Shown here: positions 6,001-6,106 of the stretch, one piece after another
Layout: every line of letters starts with the position of its first letter
Numbering within the stretch: position 1 is the first letter of the stretch
Source: Flavobacteriales bacterium UBA4474
GTDB taxonomy: Bacteria; Bacteroidota; Bacteroidia; Flavobacteriales_D; Sanyastnellaceae
DNA: 6,106 nucleotides
Assembly (NCBI GenBank): GCA_002389295.1
Contig: DGOE01000002.1
Span: forward strand, 1-6,106
Direction of reading: 5' to 3'
Notes under the pieces: model-generated
Databases searched by the model: none
Told to the model about the DNA's origin: nothing
The model's input: the letters and a program-made list of their open reading frames with translations, nothing else
Made by a program: the position numbers and the translations under genes

Positions 6001-6106
6001 CACCGGATGTACCGACAATACGGCCTGCAACTACGACGCTTCGGCCACCATTGACGACGGCTCTTGCGAGTCGCTCAGCTGCGCCGGATGTACCGACAAC
6101 GCGGCC
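3098..6106 (+). CDS. Large secreted sortilin/BNR-like beta-propeller protein with Cys-rich repeat tail (3' end outside window)
   Basis: 1003 codons are open from the ATG at 3098 to the window end. Residues 1-28 are a signal peptide (VFSVFFFCICLSPLSA, cleavage before QES). Residues 52-81 (NFFDIKAAFEAYW, then GCGYKPFMRW) are a helical segment I recognise from Bacteroidota propeller proteins. From about 120 to 775 comes a sialidase/VPS10-like beta-propeller with ten Asp-box motifs (S/T-x-D/N-x-G-x-x-W/F/Y) starting near residues 168, 224, 268, 310, 362, 419, 466, 600, 642 and 688. The tail has Cys repeats at 780-800 and 818-838 separated by CGVCGGDNSSC, a roughly 104-residue beta-rich domain (839-942), then tandem 27-residue Cys repeats from 943 onward. 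No catalytic residues are evident; adhesion or polymer binding outside the cell is inferred. A T9SS sorting domain is expected beyond the window, since no other outer-membrane export signal is seen. It has its own upstream region and is probably transcribed alone or first. Confidence 0.93.
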   Translation, partial: MRFTTKAVRISAVFSVFFFCICLSPLSAQESTDVTPLTQASYLDLRDDPDANFFDIKAAFEAYWADKEITKGCGYKPFMRWIHHTEPLVSPSGALPSNEVIENSGRVYTPPSAASMMNPAWQSLGPVSRPPAGPYAYAGGVGRINKVRVDPNNANVYFGCAPGGGIWKTTDAGSNWNLLYPDATDEVPSIGFTDIAIDHANSNILYAAAGDDDGLDTYGLGIMKSTDGGITWTQSYAPTQGSFTMGRILISPTNSNLIMAAARYGLLRSTDAGATWGYATGTAGTRFRDIEFQPGNDNLVYASSPSGFWKSSDGGATWSQKALPAEASGMQRNAICVTPADANRVYMIASASSNSAMLGFFRSNDAGETWSTMSGTSPNLLGYSETGAAGNGQGWYDLCVDASHVNADIVIVGGINVWRSTNGGSNWSISGHWLGNGGAAEVHADVHGITYDGSTAIVGCDGGIYKTTDDGVNYTDITNGLSIGQFYQVGVAQDAANLVAGGLQDNGTILMDGSATWTDIRGADGFEVYVMNNSDFDGGELFYGCYQYGAFYRIANGTSFVDIAGSGGTGVNAQGDWETPFEKDPDADGTVYIAKDGVWKSTDFGSNWTFLGGPGVGNLENLAISWLDPNRIYVSKGSAMYTSSNGGSTFTAISGLPGVFISDILIDPTDASRVFVSQSTFTGTQVHVSTNAGASWTAMDAGLPNAPANCLVYRSFSNDEIYAGTGVGIYKWNGSSWEDFNVAMPNVEVYDLEIQETENELYAGTYGRGMWSASLGALAGCTDPTACNYNVEATVDDGSCATNDACGVCGGDNSSCGGCTDPTACNYDATATVDDASCVAGGLQTFTMTLTTDQYGGETTWDVKDASDNVVMSGSGYAGNSSYTITEELCGGCYTLTINDSYGDGICCLYGAGSYSLDVSGTVVASGGDFGFSEVTNFCFLLGCTDNTACNYDATATIDDGSCESLSCTGCTDNTACNYDASATIDDGSCESLSCAGCTDNAA
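3599..5188 (+). other. Beta-propeller region with ten Asp-box motifs
   Basis: Inside the large gene, ten Asp boxes recur: KTTDAGSNW, KSTDGGITW, RSTDAGATW, KSSDGGATW, RSNDAGETW, RSTNGGSNW, KTTDDGVNY, KSTDFGSNW, TSSNGGSTF and VSTNAGASW. Spacing is 40-60 residues, except a gap of about 134 residues between the seventh and eighth. Most boxes follow an IW/GFW/GLL/GIM-type strand, as in BNR/sortilin propellers. The number fits a ten-bladed VPS10-like propeller, or two smaller ones. Confidence 0.85.
5435..5611 (+). repeat. Two diverged Cys-rich 21-residue repeats with a CGVCGGDNSSC spacer
   Basis: Residues 780-800 and 818-838 of the large protein share the pattern GCTDPTACNY...ATVDD.SC, with three Cys and several acidic residues each. 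They are separated by 17 residues containing CGVCGGDNSSC (806-816). The paired acidic DD and the Cys spacing suggest small disulfide-stabilised, possibly calcium-binding units (inference). Confidence 0.85.
5612..5923 (+). other. Beta-rich insert domain with DxYGxETxW and NDSYGDGICC signatures
   Basis: Residues 839-942 interrupt the Cys-repeat array. Landmarks are TLTTDQYGGETTWDV (849-863), CYTLTINDSYGDGICC (893-908), GAGSYSLDVSG, and GGDFGF followed by CF. I recognise this layout from extracellular proteins of marine Bacteroidota, where it accompanies the same Cys repeats. It is probably a beta-sandwich domain with acidic loops that could bind calcium; its function is not established. Confidence 0.7.
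5924..6106 (+). repeat. 81-bp in-frame tandem repeat array (runs off the window)
   Basis: Units at 5924-6004 and 6005-6085, and the first 21 nt of a third at 6086-6106, each encode 27 residues of the form GCTDNTACNYDA.ATIDDG then SCESLSC. The two complete units differ at 8 of 81 bases by my count, mostly silent, and share a stretch of about 39 identical bases. This contrasts with the diverged copies upstream and indicates recent duplication. The total copy number is not visible. Confidence 0.93.

Noticed and set aside
5435..6106. Repeat array as CRISPR or a mobile element
   Set aside because: The repeats are in frame, multiples of three, encode a conserved Cys-rich peptide and have no spacers or terminal inverted repeats; they are protein-coding tandem repeats.

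Overview
The window looks like chromosomal DNA of a fairly GC-rich member of the Bacteroidota, most likely Flavobacteriales. Three things point there: a C-terminal type IX secretion (T9SS, Por) sorting domain on one secreted protein; a secreted beta-propeller protein whose tail carries CTDPTACNYDATATVDDG-type cysteine repeats, which I know mainly from marine Flavobacteriales; and a short DksA/TraR-like protein followed by a YciO-like protein, both with sequences typical of this phylum. Clear Shine-Dalgarno sequences are absent, which also fits. There are no tRNA or rRNA genes, transposases, CRISPR arrays or phage genes.

Left part, minus strand (1-1862): two secreted proteins probably transcribed together. 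The first is a 455-residue YHYH-domain protein with signal peptide, glycine linker and T9SS sorting domain (495-1862). Its stop codon overlaps by 4 nt the start of a second signal-peptide protein (1-498), cut by the window edge, which shows weak Delta-60-like repeat motifs.

Middle, plus strand (1889-2899): two cytoplasmic housekeeping or regulatory genes, a 111-residue DksA/TraR zinc-finger protein and a 206-residue Sua5/YciO/YrdC-family protein of the YciO type, 54 bp apart and possibly co-transcribed. The divergent start codons of the minus-strand pair and the DksA-like gene are only 26 bp apart, so at least one promoter must lie inside coding sequence or further upstream.

Right part, plus strand (2900-6106): a 198-bp AT-richer intergenic stretch with a hairpin after the YciO-like gene, ACTTC/GAAGT palindromes and a TATAAT-like box, then a very large exported protein (3098 to beyond the window, 1003 codons visible). 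It has a signal peptide, a conserved N-terminal helical segment, a sortilin/BNR-like beta-propeller with ten Asp-box motifs, and a cysteine-rich modular tail ending in nearly identical 81-bp tandem repeats that run off the end.

The genes do not form an obvious single pathway. Three encode cell-surface or secreted proteins and two encode intracellular functions. I see no evidence of a defence, mobile or otherwise novel multi-gene system. The most unusual material is the modular tail of the large propeller protein.
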